A DNA stretch of 64,000 nucleotides from Rodentibacter sp901420285 (GTDB lineage Bacteria; Pseudomonadota; Gammaproteobacteria; Enterobacterales; Pasteurellaceae). The stretch covers positions 1,858,255 to 1,922,254 of the forward strand of contig NZ_CP162010.1 of assembly GCF_041734645.1 (NCBI RefSeq), read 5' to 3'. Made by a program: the position numbers and the translations under genes. Below the pieces are notes generated by a model. That model saw only the letters and a program-made list of their open reading frames with translations, searched no databases and was not told where the DNA came from. Shown one piece after another: positions 46,128 through 58,387 of the stretch (position 1 is the first letter of the stretch; each line of letters starts with the position of its first letter).

Positions 46128-46271
46128 TTGTTTTCGGAAGTTTTGTCTTTTGGTTTGAGCACCGCATTGGAAACGATTATAGACGCGCCAATTAAGCCAC
46201 AGAATTGAACATCGGTTTGAGCACCGCATTGGGGCTGTTTGTCTTTCTCCCGTTTTGCGATTTTTCGCCAA
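46128..46271. repeat. Two direct copies of the dispersed repeat between xerC and rrn
   Basis: Exact copies at 46159-46169 and 46221-46231, same orientation, each within GGTTTGAGCACCGCATTGG. The direct, not inverted, arrangement makes a hairpin unlikely. Nothing else is seen in this gap. Confidence 0.85.
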
Positions 46272-46303
46272 TAAAAAACCCCGGCCTTCTGACCGGGGTT
46301 CAT
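46272..46303 (-). terminator. rRNA operon terminator
   Basis: ACCCCGG and CCGGGGT form a stem, followed on the minus strand by TTTTTTA, directly after the 5S gene. Confidence 0.92.
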
Positions 46304-46312
46304 TTCATATCT

Positions 46313-46429
46313 ACCTGGCGGTGCCCTACTCTCACATGGGGAAGCCCCACACTACCATCGGCATTTCGGCGTTTCACTTCTGAGTTCGGTATGGGGTCAG
46401 GTGGGACCACCGCTCTATCGCCGCCAGGA
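46313..46429 (-). rRNA. rrf: 5S ribosomal RNA
   Basis: About 117 nt whose ends pair (TGGCGGC at the 5' side, GCCGCCAGG complement at the 3' side), with the conserved CCACC/TCCCAC loop region and GAACTCAGAAGTGAAACGCCG complement visible. Boundaries are accurate to a few bases. Confidence 0.93.
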
Positions 46430-46601
46430 TTATTCGGTTTTAGACTTTAGACCTTGGACGTTAGCTTTACCTCTTCGTCTTTGTCTTTGTTGTCTTTGTC
46501 GTCTTTATGCTTTATGCGCACTTTTATTGGCTACAAGCTAAACTTTTATTCTGTTTTGTTTTATTTCGTTTTTTTCGTTAGCTTCACTGCTCTCTTAAAA
46601 A

Positions 46602-46619
46602 CATTTGAGCGTTGTATAG

Positions 46620-46624
<5 letters not shown>
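46602..46624 (-). other. 23S processing stem, 3' arm
   Basis: CATTTGAG plus GTTGTATAGTTAAG is complementary to 49506-49527 (CTTAACTATACAACCTCAAATG) except for one bulged base, forming the RNase III precursor stem around 23S. Confidence 0.85.
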
Positions 46625-49505
<2,881 letters not shown>

Positions 49506-49511
<6 letters not shown>

Positions 49512-49527
49512 TATACAACCTCAAATG
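49506..49527 (-). other. 23S processing stem, 5' arm
   Basis: Pairs with 46602-46624 over 22 bp with one bulge. Confidence 0.85.
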
Positions 49528-49680
49528 CTCTTCTTACGATTTGCATTTAGTGGCTATCTTTAATTCAACTAACACTCTTAAATTGCTTTTGTTCAATTCA
49601 GAGTTTTTAACAAAACATGTCGTTATTTCGTTTTACTCAGACTTTCTTTCGAAAATCTCTCGTTTTTAGCTTGTTTCCAA

Positions 49681-49693
49681 TTTTTTAAAGAAC
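49681..49693 (-). promoter_or_regulatory. boxA in the 16S-23S spacer
   Basis: On the minus strand GTTCTTTAAAAAA matches the rRNA antitermination boxA found between the tRNA and 23S genes. Confidence 0.75.
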
Positions 49694-49723
49694 AAATAAG
49701 ATAAATATAAAGCTATCTTTAGT

Positions 49724-49799
49724 TGGCGTCCCCACGGGGATTCGAACCCCGGTTACCGCCGTGAAAGGGCGATGTCCTAGGCCTCTAGACGATGGGGAC
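49724..49799 (-). tRNA. gltT: tRNA-Glu (anticodon TTC)
   Basis: A 76-nt cloverleaf with acceptor GTCCCCA/TGGGGAC, anticodon loop CCTTTCACG, T-loop GGTTCGAATCC and an encoded CCA end, in the 16S-23S spacer. The single tRNA-Glu spacer is one of the two usual Pasteurellaceae rrn types. Confidence 0.97.
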
Positions 49800-49870
49800 A
49801 TCAAGTAAAGATACTCTATATTTCAACGTCACTTTCAGCTTCGTTGCTTACTCTTCTATCTACAATACAC

Positions 49871-49885
49871 CAGACAATCTGTGTG
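49871..49885 (-). other. 16S processing stem, 3' arm
   Basis: CAGACAATCTGTGTG here is the exact complement of CACACAGATTGTCTG at 51601-51615, giving a perfect 15-bp stem around the 16S precursor. Confidence 0.85.
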
Positions 49886-49910
49886 AACACTCGCTGTCGC
49901 TCATTTTTGG

Positions 49911-51450
<1,540 letters not shown>

Positions 51451-51600
51451 CAAGTTTAATCGCTCAATATTCTGCTTGCTAAAAGTTTTCGCTTCTCACT
51501 TATAAATTAAATTTAAAGTAAGTTTTATGAATTTCTAGTTAGCACCTATTAAGACTTCAAAATTAAAAATAGTTTTAAAACAAGTCAATCAACAAGTGCC

Positions 51601-51615
51601 CACACAGATTGTCTG
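51601..51615 (-). other. 16S processing stem, 5' arm
   Basis: Perfect 15-nt complement of 49871-49885 in the leader. Confidence 0.85.
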
Positions 51616-51620
51616 ATTCG

Positions 51621-51633
51621 TTGTTAAAGAGCA
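51621..51633 (-). promoter_or_regulatory. Leader boxA of the rRNA operon
   Basis: TGCTCTTTAACAA on the minus strand matches the canonical rrn boxA, bound by the Nus antitermination factors. Confidence 0.9.
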
Positions 51634-51638
51634 AAAAA

Positions 51639-51685
51639 CAACGACGCATGTGTAAATTTGACTATTTCACAACCATGCGTCGTTG
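51639..51685. repeat. 12-bp perfect inverted repeat in the rRNA leader
   Basis: CAACGACGCATG (51639-51650) and CATGCGTCGTTG (51674-51685) are separated by 23 nt. On the transcribed strand the hairpin begins just after the promoter, ends in six T, and is followed immediately by boxA, which gives it the form of an early terminator. Confidence 0.85.
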
Positions 51686-51695
51686 TGTGCCGCGT

Positions 51696-51723
51696 ATTAT
51701 AGGAATTTTTAGATCCTTTGCAA
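51696..51723 (-). promoter_or_regulatory. rRNA operon promoter
   Basis: On the minus strand TTGCAA (51718-51723) is followed after 16 nt by a perfect TATAAT (51696-51701) and then a GC-rich discriminator (ACGCGGC), as in growth-rate-controlled rRNA promoters. Confidence 0.8.
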
Positions 51724-51759
51724 CACCTTTTTTCAGATTTTTACTTAAGAGATTAATTT

Positions 51760-52422
51760 TTATTCATCATCTACTTTTCTGTATTTTCTGAAACCGGCTT
51801 TATGTAGCACCTCATTTAATTTTTTCAGTAAAATCTCCTTTTGTGATTTAGTAAACAATACACAATTTTTATTGTGTAACGCAGCAACAATCCTCCAATA
51901 AGTTTGCAGTGTTGCCGGAATGCCCGCTTTTTTTAAACGTACAATGGCATTTTCTGCACCTACCGATTTTAATGTCGCGACATCCGGAATATCCACTTTC
52001 TTTAGCATTCTTTCATACTTTATCGAAAGATTAGGCAACTCCTTCAAGCGATTCGCTTTAGATAATGCAAGCGCATTTCTTCTCTCTTGGATTTGCTTAA
52101 TAGAAAGCATAAATAATTTACGCAATAACGACTCATCCCCCATAATATTAGAAGACAATCGGTAATAATCGGCGAGAACAAACCTGCGATTGACTTCGTT
52201 CGTGGTAAAAGGCGAACAACCGGAACGCATTAATTGTTGTGCGAGTTCGTTTTTGGCTTGCAGATAAAATTTTCCGTTTAACCATAGTGCGAACATAAAT
52301 TCCTTCTTATAAAACAACCCATAACCGGTAAAAAGGTTTCGGGATGTCACATTTCCAATTAATCTATCCGCTCGTAAACAAACGGATTCAATACGCTCAT
52401 CTTGAACATTCAAATACTGCAT
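51760..52422 (-). CDS. tfoX: Competence activator Sxy/TfoX
   Basis: A 220-residue protein with an N-terminal TfoX domain (residues ~8-105: ADRLIGNVTSRNLFTGYGLFYKKEFMFALWLNGKFYL) and a C-terminal TfoX-C helix-hairpin domain (LPNLSIKYERMLKKVDIPDVATLKSVGAENAIVRLKKAG). With CRP it activates the competence (CRP-S) regulon for DNA uptake and transformation. The ~260-nt upstream region carries a CRP-like site. It ends 37 nt before the rRNA promoter region and reads towards it. Confidence 0.95.
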   Translation of the reverse strand: MQYLNVQDERIESVCLRADRLIGNVTSRNLFTGYGLFYKKEFMFALWLNGKFYLQAKNELAQQLMRSGCSPFTTNEVNRRFVLADYYRLSSNIMGDESLLRKLFMLSIKQIQERRNALALSKANRLKELPNLSIKYERMLKKVDIPDVATLKSVGAENAIVRLKKAGIPATLQTYWRIVAALHNKNCVLFTKSQKEILLKKLNEVLHKAGFRKYRKVDDE

Positions 52423-52683
52423 GCATACCTCATTATTGCTTAAATCATTACTTAATGGCCAAAATCCTCTTCAGCCGGAGAATCTATATCATTAACAAAT
52501 TATGAATAAAACCGATTCTTTGTGAATTTGTGAACAAGATCAAAATATTAAAATTTTTGTTCGCCAAAATCACTTCACAATGGCAAAATACCGCTTTCCT
52601 CCGTGGGCTACAGGGTTCAAAAAATTCATTTTTATCCGAATTGCCCTTCCGTTATTTTTATATAAAAGGTCAGCTTACTTACT
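52423..52683. other. tfoX / DUF2827 divergent intergenic region
   Basis: An AT-rich 261-nt gap holding the tfoX leader and a CRP-like site. In H. influenzae the sxy leader folds to restrict translation; I see a small hairpin-prone GC stretch near 52470-52485 but cannot fold it reliably. Confidence 0.5.
52529..52544. promoter_or_regulatory. Candidate CRP site upstream of tfoX
   Basis: TGTGA-ACAAGA-TCAAA matches the TGTGA-N6-TCACA CRP consensus in nine of ten fixed positions plus AT-rich flanks (ATTTG before, AATAT after), centred 114 nt before the tfoX start. Confidence 0.7.
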
Positions 52684-53829
52684 ATGAACGCAAGCAAAAA
52701 ATACAAAATAGGTATCACCTTTAATTTAGAATCCGAGATCTCAGATATTTGGGCAAACGGCGCAAATCAAAATGTCATTCATCTTTACAATTTATTTAAA
52801 CACTCTTCTTTAGTAGAAAATGTCGTATTGGTTTCTTGGGGTGCAGCAAGACGCACTACGCCGCCGGAAGGTTTTTTACTTGACGGATTGGATATTAACT
52901 TTGCCTACATTGACGATGTCATTGACGAGCTTGACGTATTAATAGAGGGAATGTTGGTCATAGAACCGCATCAAATCGAGCGGATGCGCGCTCACGGCGG
53001 CAAAACCGTATGCTATAAAATGGGTAACGATATGATTATGGATGCGGAAAATATGCTGTTTAATCGTCCGACTTCGCGTACCTTTAACGGCACCGCATTC
53101 GATGCGGTTTGGACTTTTCCGCACCATGAAAATACCTGTCGATCTTATTTCCACACGATGTACCGCTGTCCGGTTTATATCGTACCGTTTATTTGGTCGC
53201 CTGTGTTTTGCGATAAAGTAATCGGTTGGTTGAAAAGAGATCACAACCTTGATTTCGGCTATTGCCCGAATCCAACAAAAACAGCAAAACGTATCGCTTC
53301 CTTTGAATCAAATGCACATATTGTGAAAACCTGTTTCATACCGATTTTGATCGCCGAACAGGCTTATCGCATGCAACCTGAAAAAATCGAACATGTTTTT
53401 ATGTGCAACACCTATGATAAACGGGAAGATCCGACTTTCCGCAATTTTATCGGCCACACCGATATCGTACGCGATAATATTATGAGTGTGGAAGCACGTT
53501 ACCAAATGCCGGATTTCTTAACCCGTTATGTGGACGTCGTATTAAGCCACCAATGGGAAAATGGCTTAAACTATGCTTATAACGACGCGCTATACGGCGG
53601 TTACCCGTTTATCCATAATTCCAAATTAATTCCAAAAGGCGTCGGTTATTATTATGATCAATTCGATGCCGAAGAAGGCGCCAAAGTGTTGCTCGAGGTC
53701 ATCGAAAATCACGACAAACGGCACGATGAATACGTCAAACGCGCAAATGAGTATCTTGATTCGCAACTGCCAACCAACCCGCTCAATATCTGTTATTACG
53801 AACAAGAACTGTTGCGTCTGTTTAAATAA
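52684..53829 (+). CDS. DUF2827-family protein, probable glycosyltransferase-like
   Basis: A 381-residue soluble protein that I recognise as DUF2827: IWANGANQNVIHLYNLF near the start, FGYCPNPTKTAKRIASFESNAHIVKTCFIPILIAE in the middle, and VVLSHQWENGLNYAYNDALYGGYPFIHNS towards the end. The two-domain pattern with the late E-x7-E-like ENGLNYAYNDALYGG stretch looks GT-B-like, but the substrate is unknown and I would not assign one. A terminator follows it. It is single-copy here and flanked by tfoX and glpE, with no other glycan genes. Confidence 0.72.
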   Translation: MNASKKYKIGITFNLESEISDIWANGANQNVIHLYNLFKHSSLVENVVLVSWGAARRTTPPEGFLLDGLDINFAYIDDVIDELDVLIEGMLVIEPHQIERMRAHGGKTVCYKMGNDMIMDAENMLFNRPTSRTFNGTAFDAVWTFPHHENTCRSYFHTMYRCPVYIVPFIWSPVFCDKVIGWLKRDHNLDFGYCPNPTKTAKRIASFESNAHIVKTCFIPILIAEQAYRMQPEKIEHVFMCNTYDKREDPTFRNFIGHTDIVRDNIMSVEARYQMPDFLTRYVDVVLSHQWENGLNYAYNDALYGGYPFIHNSKLIPKGVGYYYDQFDAEEGAKVLLEVIENHDKRHDEYVKRANEYLDSQLPTNPLNICYYEQELLRLFK

Positions 53830-53830
53830 G

Positions 53831-53860
53831 CAAAAATCCCTCCGGATGGAGGGATTTTTG
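53831..53860 (+). terminator. Terminator after the DUF2827 gene
   Basis: AAAAATCCCTCC and GGAGGGATTTTT form a strong stem 2 nt after the stop codon. Confidence 0.92.
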
Positions 53861-53871
53861 TTTCTCCGTTT

Positions 53872-53918
53872 CAGCACCGCATTGAAACCTTATTTGACGA
53901 GCTTTCAATGCGGTGCTA
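53872..53918. repeat. Inverted pair of the dispersed repeat
   Basis: Exact copies at 53874-53884 and 53906-53916 face each other; arms AGCACCGCATTGAAA and TTTCAATGCGGTGCT pair perfectly around a loop of about 17 nt. It lies between the convergent DUF2827 and glpE genes. Confidence 0.9.
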
Positions 53919-53975
53919 AATCAGGATCTCAAATAACGCTTAATAAATTTGCCGAGGAAATAAACAAAGAAAAAA

Positions 53976-54293
53976 TCAATAGCCCGTTTCCACCGGCAAG
54001 CTCGCTTTTATCCAGCCTTCAAATCCCCCAATCACGCTAAACACATTTTCGTAACCTTGCTCAACTAAAAAAGCGGCAACATTTCGGCTACTCACGCCGT
54101 GATAACAACTCAAAATAATTGGCGAATCAAAATCTACCAATGTTTCAAATTGCAGAAAAGTCTGATTGGTCAAATGAAAAGCGCCTTTCGGGTGTGCATT
54201 AGCATAACGTTGCGCGTCGCGTACGTCGGCCAACACCGCGCCTTGTTGTGCCATTTGCCAGGCTTGTTGCGGGGTTATTTCTTGAAATGACAT
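53976..54293 (-). CDS. glpE: Thiosulfate sulfurtransferase GlpE (single-domain rhodanese)
   Basis: A 105-residue rhodanese transferring sulfane sulfur to cyanide or thiols. The catalytic Cys is in the loop SCYHGVSSRN near residue 64, as in GlpE. It sits 3 nt after the permease gene, so it is probably co-transcribed with it. Confidence 0.93.
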   Translation of the reverse strand: MSFQEITPQQAWQMAQQGAVLADVRDAQRYANAHPKGAFHLTNQTFLQFETLVDFDSPIILSCYHGVSSRNVAAFLVEQGYENVFSVIGGFEGWIKASLPVETGY

Positions 54294-54296
54294 ATC

Positions 54297-55172
54297 TTAA
54301 GATCCTCTCGCCTGTTGTTTGTACAGGCCATCAATAATCACCAGGCTCATGGACAAAATTAAACAAATAAAAAGCGGATAACTTTGCGCATCAATTTTTT
54401 CGCCGATAAAAAAAGAAACGAACAGCATCATAATAGTTTCCACATAACCAAGCAGGCCGAGCAAATTCATCGGTAATTTATTACTGGCGATCACATAAGC
54501 AATCAATGCGGTGCCACTGATGAGTCCGAGTAATATCAGCAGACCCCAAATCGCCGAATTGCTTTGTTCCACTAAAGCGAAATCCGTTTGCAACGCAAAA
54601 TAAACGCTAATCGGCATTAAACTTAGCATTTCCAAACAAAAGGAAGCAAGATCGGTATTTTTCAACGCTTTTCGCACCGAGAAGTAAGTGGTATAACCTA
54701 TGCAAATGACTACCGCTTCCCACGACAATCCGCCTTTAAGCACTATATTAGAAATGACGCCGAGCGTCGCAATTAGCACCGCAATGAATTTAAAAGTGGA
54801 AATGCGTTCTTTGAAAATCAAGCGTCCGGCGGCGACCATCACGATCGGCAACAACAAATAACCAAACGATACGCTTAACGAACTACCATTATTCGGCGCC
54901 CATAAAAAAAGCCACATTTGAAAACCCATCAGTGCGCCGCAAAAAAAATAAGAAAAGGCAAAATAAGGCTGATTTTTGATGTGTTTTAAGCGTTCAAGCA
55001 AGGCGTTTTTTTGTTTAAACATCAACACCGCAAATACGACGAAAGGAAAGGTGAAAATCATTCGATAGCCGAAGATATCCGTGCCACTCAAAGGTTTGAG
55101 CAAGGTGGAAAAATAATACATGTAGCCGAATAGAAAAGAGGCTAACAATGAAATGAGAATGCCTTTGAGCAT
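54297..55172 (-). CDS. rarD: EamA/RarD-like permease
   Basis: A 291-residue inner-membrane protein with about ten transmembrane helices arranged as two EamA repeats, of the drug/metabolite transporter superfamily. The start (LKGILISLLASFLFGYMYYFSTLLKPLSGTDIFGYRM) matches RarD proteins. The substrate is unknown. The repeat at 54504-54514 encodes GTALIA inside a helix. Confidence 0.85.
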   Translation of the reverse strand: MLKGILISLLASFLFGYMYYFSTLLKPLSGTDIFGYRMIFTFPFVVFAVLMFKQKNALLERLKHIKNQPYFAFSYFFCGALMGFQMWLFLWAPNNGSSLSVSFGYLLLPIVMVAAGRLIFKERISTFKFIAVLIATLGVISNIVLKGGLSWEAVVICIGYTTYFSVRKALKNTDLASFCLEMLSLMPISVYFALQTDFALVEQSNSAIWGLLILLGLISGTALIAYVIASNKLPMNLLGLLGYVETIMMLFVSFFIGEKIDAQSYPLFICLILSMSLVIIDGLYKQQARGS

Positions 55173-55203
55173 AACAGATCCTTATCACGAATTACCGCCC
55201 ATT

Positions 55204-56082
55204 CTATTCCAACATCGCCCAAAATGCACGGATCAAGGGCTGTTCAAGATTTCTTTTTTGTGTACAAATACCAAGCTCGAAAGGCGCAATCGGCACGTCG
55301 AGATTTAGTCTCGAAATTTGATGATTCATTGGACTGTTATCAATCACCGCATCGGGTAACATCGCCAATCCGAAACCCAAACCTACCATCGGCACAATGC
55401 CTTCATGACCGGCCACGGTAGCGTAAATTTTCGGATGTTTAATCTGTTTTTCTTCACGCAACCATTGCTCAATCCGTTGTCGAGCATGCCCTTCCAACGG
55501 AAAAATAAACGGCATTTGTTGCCAGTTTATCGGTGTTTCTTGCAAAAGCTGGGTGGCTAAACAAGCCACGCGAGGTGCAATCAAAGAAAGTGAAATGTTA
55601 TCGATTTTATGAAACGCCACGCTCGCCGGTAAATTTTGCGGCTTACCCGCAAGGGCGAGATCCGCCTGTTGGGTTTGAATCAATTCCAACGCCGATGCCG
55701 GATCACCGGTAGTCAGCCGAATTTCCACTTTAGGATAGCGCTGGCGAAATTGCTTTAACACTTGCGGCAAATGGCTATAGGACGCGGTTACCGAGCAAAA
55801 CAGTTTCAATTCGCCGCTTAATTCGTCCTCGTCGTTGAACTGTTGACGAAATTGTCGCCAATTTTGCCATTCGGTTTTAGCAAATTGTAAAAATTTCTCG
55901 CCGTGTTCGGTCAGCGTAACTTGGCGGTTATCGCGGATAAAAAGGATTTTTCCCAATTCATCTTCAAGCCGTTGAATTTGACGGGAAAGGGTGGAGGGCG
56001 ACATATGGTTTTGGGTAGCGGTTTTAGCGAAGTTTTGGGTTTCGGTGAGTTTTATAAATAAATTAAGATCTTGAAAGTCCAT
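55204..56082 (-). CDS. ilvY: LysR-type activator of ilvC
   Basis: A 292-residue LysR regulator with an N-terminal winged helix (DLNLFIKLTETQNFAKTATQNHMSPSTLSRQIQRLEDELG) and a C-terminal inducer-binding domain. Divergent location from ilvC identifies it as IlvY, which activates ilvC in response to acetolactate/acetohydroxybutyrate. Confidence 0.92.
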   Translation of the reverse strand: MDFQDLNLFIKLTETQNFAKTATQNHMSPSTLSRQIQRLEDELGKILFIRDNRQVTLTEHGEKFLQFAKTEWQNWRQFRQQFNDEDELSGELKLFCSVTASYSHLPQVLKQFRQRYPKVEIRLTTGDPASALELIQTQQADLALAGKPQNLPASVAFHKIDNISLSLIAPRVACLATQLLQETPINWQQMPFIFPLEGHARQRIEQWLREEKQIKHPKIYATVAGHEGIVPMVGLGFGLAMLPDAVIDNSPMNHQISRLNLDVPIAPFELGICTQKRNLEQPLIRAFWAMLE

Positions 56083-56116
56083 AATAGTTTCTATTTTATT
56101 AAAGTAAGCCGCTATC

Positions 56117-56136
56117 GTTGAAAATCGATTTTCAAC
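56117..56136. promoter_or_regulatory. 20-bp perfect palindrome, candidate IlvY operator
   Basis: GTTGAAAATCGATTTTCAAC is a perfect palindrome in the ilvY-ilvC gap, 35 nt before the ilvY start. It contains LysR-type T-N11-A spacing. A second, weaker TTGCAA-containing stretch lies at 56165-56180, and a TATAAT at 56191-56196 may be the ilvC -10. Confidence 0.65.
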
Positions 56137-56298
56137 AAAAACAAATTTTAATTAATGCTTATAATTGCAAAAATTACAACATAAAATTCCTATAATATCA
56201 CTTTACGCAACTACAAAAAAATTTATAATCCCACCCATAACAAAACTATATACAAACACAACCTCATCCAACATTCACCTTACAAACAAGGAAAAAAC

Positions 56299-57777
56299 AT
56301 GGCTAACTATTTCAACACATTGAATTTACGTCAAAAATTAGACCAATTAGGTCGTTGTCGTTTTATGAATCGCGAAGAATTCGCTGATGAAGCGAATTTC
56401 TTAAAAGGCAAAAAAATCGTGATCGTAGGTTGCGGTGCGCAAGGCTTAAACCAAGGGCTAAATATGCGTGATTCCGGTTTGGACATCAGCTACGCATTAC
56501 GTCCGGAAGCTATTAAGGAAAAACGCGCATCATTCCAACGCGCAACAGAAAACGGTTTTAACGTTGGCACTTACGAAGAATTAATTCCAACTGCGGATTT
56601 AGTCATCAACTTAACACCGGATAAACAACACTCTAAAGTAGTGGCGGACGTTATGCCGTTAATGAAAAAAAATTCGGCCTTCGGTTATTCACATGGTTTC
56701 AACATCGTGGAAGTAGGCGAGCAAATTCGTAAAGACATCACCGTAGTAATGGTGGCGCCGAAATGCCCGGGTACCGAAGTGCGTGAAGAATACAAACGCG
56801 GTTTCGGCGTGCCGACATTAATCGCGGTTCACCCTGAAAACGACCCACAAGGCGAAGGCATGGCAATTGCGAAAGCGTGGGCAGCAGCAACCGGTGGTCA
56901 TCGCGCGGGTGTGTTGGAATCTTCCTTCGTAGCGGAAGTGAAATCTGATTTAATGGGCGAACAAACGATTCTGTGTGGTATGTTACAAGCCGGCTCCATC
57001 GTCTGTTACGACAAACTCGTGGCTGACGGTAAAGATCCGGCATACGCGGGTAAATTAATCCAATACGGTTGGGAGACGATTACCGAAGCGTTAAAACAAG
57101 GCGGTATTACCTTAATGATGGATCGCTTATCTAACAGCGCAAAATTACGTGCGTTTGAGCTTTCCGAACAAATCAAAGAAAGCCTCGGTTTCTTATATTA
57201 CAAACACATGGATGACATTATTAGCGGTCACTTCTCTGCCACCATGATGGCCGACTGGGCAAACGGTGATAAAGACTTATTTGCATGGCGCGAAGCGACC
57301 GGCAAAACCGCTTTTGAAAACGCACCGAAATATGATGGCAAAATCAGCGAGCAAGAATATTTCGACAATGGCGTATTAATGATTGCAATGGTAAAAGCAG
57401 GTGTTGAATTGGCTTTTGATGCCATGGTAGCGAGCGGTATTTATGAAGAATCCGCCTACTACGAATCTTTGCATGAATTACCATTAATTGCCAATACCAT
57501 CGCGCGTAAACGCTTGTATGAAATGAACGTGGTGATTTCCGATACGGCAGAATACGGCAACTATTTGTTCTCTAACGTTGCAACGCCGATTCTTGCCAAA
57601 GAAATTATCCCTCACCTTCAAAAAGGCGACTTGGGTGAACCGACCCCAACCGTTGAAATCGACAACATCACTTTACGCGATGTAAATGACGCAATTCGTA
57701 ATCACCCGGTAGAATTAATTGGTCAAGAATTACGCGGTTATATGACGGATATGAAACGTATCGCAGTTGCGGGTTAA
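56299..57777 (+). CDS. ilvC: Ketol-acid reductoisomerase, class II
   Basis: A 492-residue NADPH-dependent enzyme of valine and isoleucine synthesis, of the long enterobacterial form with a duplicated knotted C-terminal domain. Visible are the nucleotide site IVGCGAQGLNQGLNMRDSGLD, the metal-binding stretch SDLMGEQTILCGMLQ and GAQ/ELRGYM near the end. AAGGA precedes the start. A terminator follows. Confidence 0.98.
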   Translation: MANYFNTLNLRQKLDQLGRCRFMNREEFADEANFLKGKKIVIVGCGAQGLNQGLNMRDSGLDISYALRPEAIKEKRASFQRATENGFNVGTYEELIPTADLVINLTPDKQHSKVVADVMPLMKKNSAFGYSHGFNIVEVGEQIRKDITVVMVAPKCPGTEVREEYKRGFGVPTLIAVHPENDPQGEGMAIAKAWAAATGGHRAGVLESSFVAEVKSDLMGEQTILCGMLQAGSIVCYDKLVADGKDPAYAGKLIQYGWETITEALKQGGITLMMDRLSNSAKLRAFELSEQIKESLGFLYYKHMDDIISGHFSATMMADWANGDKDLFAWREATGKTAFENAPKYDGKISEQEYFDNGVLMIAMVKAGVELAFDAMVASGIYEESAYYESLHELPLIANTIARKRLYEMNVVISDTAEYGNYLFSNVATPILAKEIIPHLQKGDLGEPTPTVEIDNITLRDVNDAIRNHPVELIGQELRGYMTDMKRIAVAG

Positions 57778-57797
57778 TCTCAAAGCAAATTGAATTT

Positions 57798-57831
57798 AAA
57801 ACCGGCTTTGTTCAGGCAAAGCCGGTTTTTT
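57798..57831 (+). terminator. Terminator of ilvC
   Basis: AAAACCGGCTTTG and CAAAGCCGGTTTT pair around TTCAGG, followed by T's, 20 nt after the stop. Confidence 0.92.
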
Positions 57832-58256
57832 ATCATCTACTTAGTAACAATGATCTGCATTTACGCAATTTTTCTTTGCTTTATCCGAAAAATAATATTC
57901 GTCAATTAGCGCCTATTTATGATTTCGTTTCCATTGCACCTTATCCGGAAGTATTTAATTCATCTCTGCTTGCCCTGCCTTTGCTTGAGAGGCAAGAGGG
58001 TGGTTCTTTAGCACACGGATTTAACACGCAATACGGCGAATATATCGGCGACGATTTTGTGGAATTCGGTGAAAATATCGGTTTGAATAAAAAGGTAATT
58101 ATTCAAAAACTGATTCCTGAAATAACAAAAGAAAGAGAAAGAGTTAAAAATATTTATGAAAATTCTTTTATGCCTCAAAATCACATTGATTGCGTATTAA
58201 AAAGCTATCATAAAAGGCTCAATTTAATTAATGTATTAAATGAACCGGAATTATAA
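57831..58256 (+). pseudogene. hipA C-terminal remnant
   Basis: The open frame reads YHLLSNNDLHLRNFSLLYPKNNIRQLAPIYDFVSIAPYPE and on to the stop. It matches the C-terminal kinase half of HipA toxins: N-N-D-L-H-L-R-N corresponds to the catalytic N-x-D-x-H-x-K-N loop and YDFVS to the metal-binding region. Everything before the catalytic loop is missing because the ilvC terminator comes immediately upstream, and no hipB is present. The first ATG in frame is an internal methionine (57876). A relic of a toxin-antitoxin locus. Confidence 0.8.
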
Positions 58257-58275
58257 AACGCAAGTTTAGTATTGA

Positions 58276-58319
58276 ATAACAGCACCGCATTGGAACGGCT
58301 TCCAATGCGGTGCTATTTT
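58276..58319. repeat. Inverted pair of the dispersed repeat (hairpin)
   Basis: Exact copies at 58282-58292 and 58303-58313 face each other; arms AGCACCGCATTGGAA and TTCCAATGCGGTGCT pair perfectly around a short loop, followed by ATTTT. It lies between the hipA remnant and the mutS stop. Confidence 0.92.
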
Positions 58320-58387
58320 GAGAGTTGAACAGTAACTATGAAACCTATAAATTGAACACTGCACGATATTCCGTAGCGTTCAAATTT

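Noticed and set aside
57831..58256. A working HipA toxin or hipBA operon
   Set aside because: The N-terminal two thirds and hipB are missing.
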